Below, piece after piece: positions 61,460 through 64,000 of a stretch of 64,000 bases of DNA. Origin of the DNA: DATDAH01 sp963725155 (GTDB taxonomy: Bacteria; Actinomycetota; Acidimicrobiia; Acidimicrobiales; DATDAH01); contig CAVRXU010000009.1 of assembly GCA_963725155.1 (NCBI GenBank), forward strand, positions 1-64,000, written 5' to 3'. The translations under genes were made by a program, and so were the position numbers. Under the pieces are notes generated by a model. The model did no database searches and was not told the DNA's origin. It saw only the letters and a list, made by a program, of their open reading frames with translations. The first letter of the stretch is position 1; each line of letters starts with the position of its first letter.

Positions 61460-62659
61460 TCAGGCCGACCGTTCGATCGGGGGGCCGGCGCTGAGGTCGG
61501 CCCGGTCGGCCGCCAGCCGCCCGGCGAACACCCCCTCGGCGTCGCTGATCGACGTCGACATGGAGCGGAGGCGGGGGAACACGTCGTCCACCCGGGCCGC
61601 CACCGCGTCGTCCCGGGCCGCCAGGAGGGGCACGAGGTCGGTGCCGGTCTCGGCGGCCACGGTCGTCACGGTGTCCTCGACGGAGTGGCGCAGCCGTTCG
61701 GCGATCCGGTCGCCGTAGGCCAACAGGAACGAACGCCGGAAGGCCTTGGTCCGGCTCCGGCCGTACGCGTCCTCCTTGCTCCCCTCCCGCTGCATCGCCG
61801 CGGTGGCCTGGACCAGGAGCGAGGTGAACAGCTCTTCGATGATGTCGAGCTCTACCGGGAAGCCGAAGACCGTCGCCGACCCCAGCGCCTTCGACCAGAC
61901 GGCACGGGCGCCGTTGACCTGGGCGAGGCCGGCCAGGAGCAGGTACTTGGCGGAGGCGTAGGGGTCGTCGATGCCGATGCGGCGAGCCACCACATCGCCG
62001 TCGTCGACCGGGGCGGCGTCGGCCAGCAGCGCCCGGTCGATGCGGTGCCGGGCCATCAGCTCCTGGGCCTTGGCCGTGTACGCCTCGGCTTCGGCGTCGA
62101 AGGTGGTGGACTCGGCCTTCGCCAGCAGGGCCCGGATCTTGGCCAGGAGGCCGGCAGGCAGGTCGCCGGTCGGGTGGACCCTGCCCTCCACCCAGGCCGA
62201 CGGCGGGTCGACCAGCCGGGGGATGGTGGGCAGGGTCTGGAGGACTCCCAGGAGGCCGAACGTGACGTCGACCACATCCGCGCTGCCGGTGCCGGCATGG
62301 ACCAGCGCCGCCGCGAGGTCGCCCCGCTCGGCGACGACCCCGATGTCCTCGAGCTGAGCCATCCACCCCCGAGCGACGCGACCCCCGAGGTCGGCGTAGC
62401 TCGCCGCCTCCGTCGCCATGACCCCGCGGAGCAAGCGGGCGGCGTCGGCCCCCACCCGGCGCTGGACGAAGCGATGCAGGTCGACCGGCTGCCAACCCCG
62501 CTCCCACGCGGCGGCGACCGAGGCCTCCAGGTCGGCGGCGATGGCGGCGGCGGCCTCTGGGCGCGGTCCGGACGCGAACTGGCCCGCCGGCGGAGAACCG
62601 CTGGGTCGGGGACGCTTGCGGGCCTTCATGGCTCGGCGCTGGCGGTTGCTCTTGCCCAT
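61460..62659 (-). CDS. DUF2786 domain protein
   Basis: 399 residues from ATG 62659. A basic N-terminus (GKSNRQRRAMKARKRPRP) is followed by helical segments and, from about 170, LLAKIRALLAKAESTTFDAEAEAYTAKAQELMARHRID, the DUF2786 motif, found in phage and cell proteins of unclear role. The C-terminal half is a helical region rich in charged residues. TAGACA lies six bases before ATG. Function unknown; nucleic-acid binding is suggested by the basic N-terminus. Confidence 0.82.
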   Translation of the reverse strand: MGKSNRQRRAMKARKRPRPSGSPPAGQFASGPRPEAAAAIAADLEASVAAAWERGWQPVDLHRFVQRRVGADAARLLRGVMATEAASYADLGGRVARGWMAQLEDIGVVAERGDLAAALVHAGTGSADVVDVTFGLLGVLQTLPTIPRLVDPPSAWVEGRVHPTGDLPAGLLAKIRALLAKAESTTFDAEAEAYTAKAQELMARHRIDRALLADAAPVDDGDVVARRIGIDDPYASAKYLLLAGLAQVNGARAVWSKALGSATVFGFPVELDIIEELFTSLLVQATAAMQREGSKEDAYGRSRTKAFRRSFLLAYGDRIAERLRHSVEDTVTTVAAETGTDLVPLLAARDDAVAARVDDVFPRLRSMSTSISDAEGVFAGRLAADRADLSAGPPIERSA

Positions 62660-62723
62660 CACCCCTGTCTACCGAGGGGGTGTGACGGGAACGGGCGAGT
62701 GGGACCGGGGCGCCATGGTCGAG

Positions 62724-63095
62724 CTACCCCGCTTCGCCCCCGCCGCCCACCACGTCGTCGACGTACAGGCCGAGGTGCTGGGTCACGGCGAGGATGGTCG
62801 GTCCGGGCACGTCATGGTCCTCCAGGGCGCCGACGAAGTGTTCGACGAACCGGGAGAAGTGTCGCGGGGTGATGCCTCGGTTGGCGTGGATGGTCCGCAG
62901 CGAGGTGCCCGACTTCTCCCCGGAACCGTCGAGGGCAGCCGCCATGAACTCCTGCTGCATGGCCACGAGCCGGTCCACGTCGGCGGCGGCGAAGATGGCC
63001 GCCAGCATTGGGTCGTTCTGGACTCGGACGTAGAAGTCCTCCACGACCTGATCGAGCACGGCCCGACCGCCAATGTCCTGCACGAGATCGGTCAT
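62724..63095 (-). CDS. Truncated hemoglobin (group I-like)
   Basis: 123 residues from ATG 63095: DIGGRAVLDQVVEDFYVRVQNDPM, and proximal-His region TIHANRGITPRHFSRFVEHF. Two-over-two globin that binds heme and reacts with O2 or NO; detoxification of NO or O2 handling is expected. Missing residues are not apparent. It lies just downstream of a metal P-ATPase/hemerythrin gene on the same strand. Confidence 0.9.
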   Translation of the reverse strand: MTDLVQDIGGRAVLDQVVEDFYVRVQNDPMLAAIFAAADVDRLVAMQQEFMAAALDGSGEKSGTSLRTIHANRGITPRHFSRFVEHFVGALEDHDVPGPTILAVTQHLGLYVDDVVGGGGEAG

Positions 63096-63172
63096 GGGGT
63101 CATTGTGCACTTCCTGGCCGCTCGACCCCAGGGGAGAAGGTCCCGACGGCGGGCGCGTTCCCGCCAGGGGAC

Positions 63173-64000
63173 TCAGTACTCGTCCGGGGCGTCGACCAAC
63201 GAGAGGTAGCCCTCGTCCTCCTGGGCGAAGTGCAGGTCCAGGATGGCGTGGAGCCCGTAGAGGACCCGGCGCAGCTCGGTCAGGTCGTCGGGGTCGGGGT
63301 CGGCGGGATCTGCCTCGTCGAGGAGACGACCGAGGCGATGGACCAGGTGGGCGATCTCGACGTGGCCCCGGCTCATGGTCCCGGTCGGGTCGGTGCCACC
63401 CAGGACCTTGGCGAGCACCGGGTAGAGGATGGCGTCCTCGGCCTCTTCGTGGGGGAGGAGGTCCTCGACCAGGAACTCGTGGACCTCGCGGACCTGGGCC
63501 AGCGCCCGGTCGGGCGGGAGGACGTCGATCTGGTCGGCGGCCACCCGTAGGCGGTCGAGGTCGGGACGCAGGGTTTGGTGCTCGCCGCTGAACCGGTGCA
63601 CCAGGGCCTCGTCCTCCGCGTCGACCCGCGCCTCGGACCCGGGCACCCGCAGGACGCGGAGGGCGTTCAGGATCACCGCGACGTCGATCACCTCCTGCAG
63701 GACGGCGCCCCAGGTCGGCGGGAGGAAGCCGAGCGCGGCGAAGCCCATCGCCGTCAGCGACAGGCCGATGCCGACCACCACGCTCTGCCGGGCGATGTCC
63801 CGTGACCGGCGGGCAATGGCGATGGCGTCGCCGAGCCGGTCGAGGCGGTCGACGGTCAGGACCACGTCGGCGGCTTCGGAGGACGCGGTGGCCCCCCGGG
63901 CTCCGACGGCCACGCCGACACCGGCCAGGGCCAGGGCGGGCGCGTCGTTGATCCCGTCGCCCACCATGATCGTGCGCCCGGTCCGGCCTTCGGCCACGAC
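63173..64000 (-). CDS. Heavy-metal P1B-type ATPase fused to a hemerythrin domain (5' end beyond window)
   Basis: 276 codons visible, open to the window edge. Seen first: TIMVGDGINDAPAL, the P-domain hinge, and the last two membrane helices (SVVVGIGLSLTAMGFAAL, AVLQEVIDVAVILNALRVL). Then a fused C-terminal domain of about 145 residues: HRFSGEHQTLRPDLDRL, HEFLVEDLLPHEEAEDAILYPVL, HVEIAHLVHRL and HAILDLHFAQEDE, matching the Hx-HxxxE spacing of hemerythrin with the E and H of a di-iron site. This is the layout of P1B-5 (iron/nickel/cobalt) transporters with an O2/iron-sensing tail. Metal unknown since the N-terminal membrane helices are outside the window. Confidence 0.88.
   Translation of the reverse strand, partial: VVAEGRTGRTIMVGDGINDAPALALAGVGVAVGARGATASSEAADVVLTVDRLDRLGDAIAIARRSRDIARQSVVVGIGLSLTAMGFAALGFLPPTWGAVLQEVIDVAVILNALRVLRVPGSEARVDAEDEALVHRFSGEHQTLRPDLDRLRVAADQIDVLPPDRALAQVREVHEFLVEDLLPHEEAEDAILYPVLAKVLGGTDPTGTMSRGHVEIAHLVHRLGRLLDEADPADPDPDDLTELRRVLYGLHAILDLHFAQEDEGYLSLVDAPDEY

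Overview
The window is high-GC actinobacterial chromosome. Mycothiol-dependent (maleylpyruvate-isomerase type) enzymes, several F420/flavin luciferase-like oxidoreductases, a deazaflavin-type nitroreductase, DUF2510 and DUF3039 proteins, an Rpf-type muralytic protein and many GTG starts all point to Actinobacteria. The sterol/lipid-type beta-oxidation genes and many leaderless starts suggest the class Acidimicrobiia. That placement is inference; no rRNA or tRNA gene is present to test it.

Layout. 1-7.2 kb: an acyl-CoA dehydrogenase cut by the window edge, then cysS with a downstream HEPN/coiled-coil membrane protein, divergent valS and an MscS channel. 7.3-9.6 kb: a molybdate-type regulator with modB and modC but no modA. 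9.6-14.9 kb: an SGNH hydrolase, an SDR, and a minus-strand run of secreted or membrane proteins with a zinc peptidase. 15-31.7 kb: lipid/CoA catabolism with two thiolase-like proteins and two DUF35 proteins behind a KstR-like operator, two crotonase-family enzymes, an acyl-CoA synthetase, a D-aminoacylase-type amidohydrolase, three luciferase-like oxidoreductases, a nitroreductase, a phosphotransferase and an esterase. 31.7-44.6 kb: a DMT transporter, tandem mycothiol-type enzymes, adenosine deaminase, a sigma-like protein, an MFS pump with its TetR regulator, an AbiEi/DUF559 gene between inverted hairpin repeats, arfB, an aldo/keto reductase, a TrhA/hemolysin III protein, an MBL-fold protein and a GNAT. 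44.6-48 kb: a polar amino-acid ABC transporter and an SDR. 48-55 kb: secreted proteins (PLA2-like, Rpf-like, FG-GAP, lipoprotein), an adenylate cyclase and a second MFS pump. 55-64 kb: a DEAD helicase fused to a cold-shock domain, typA, FKBP, DUF971, a PLP decarboxylase, DUF2786, a truncated hemoglobin and the end of a metal P-type ATPase fused to a hemerythrin domain.

Themes across genes. Many genes have a TAnnnT -10 hexamer only 6-9 nt before the start codon, so they look leaderless; this signal was used to choose several starts. Three divergent pairs share one symmetric -10 core. Operators next to or on -10 elements suggest TetR/KstR-type repression of the acyl-CoA dehydrogenase, thiolase and MFS operons. 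CRP-like sites precede the Rpf gene two genes downstream of an adenylate cyclase. A family of roughly 50-bp palindromes sits 5-12 nt after stop codons, and a related pair brackets the DUF559 nuclease-like gene. Four genes each look interrupted by one extra base, which may be residual sequencing error rather than biology.
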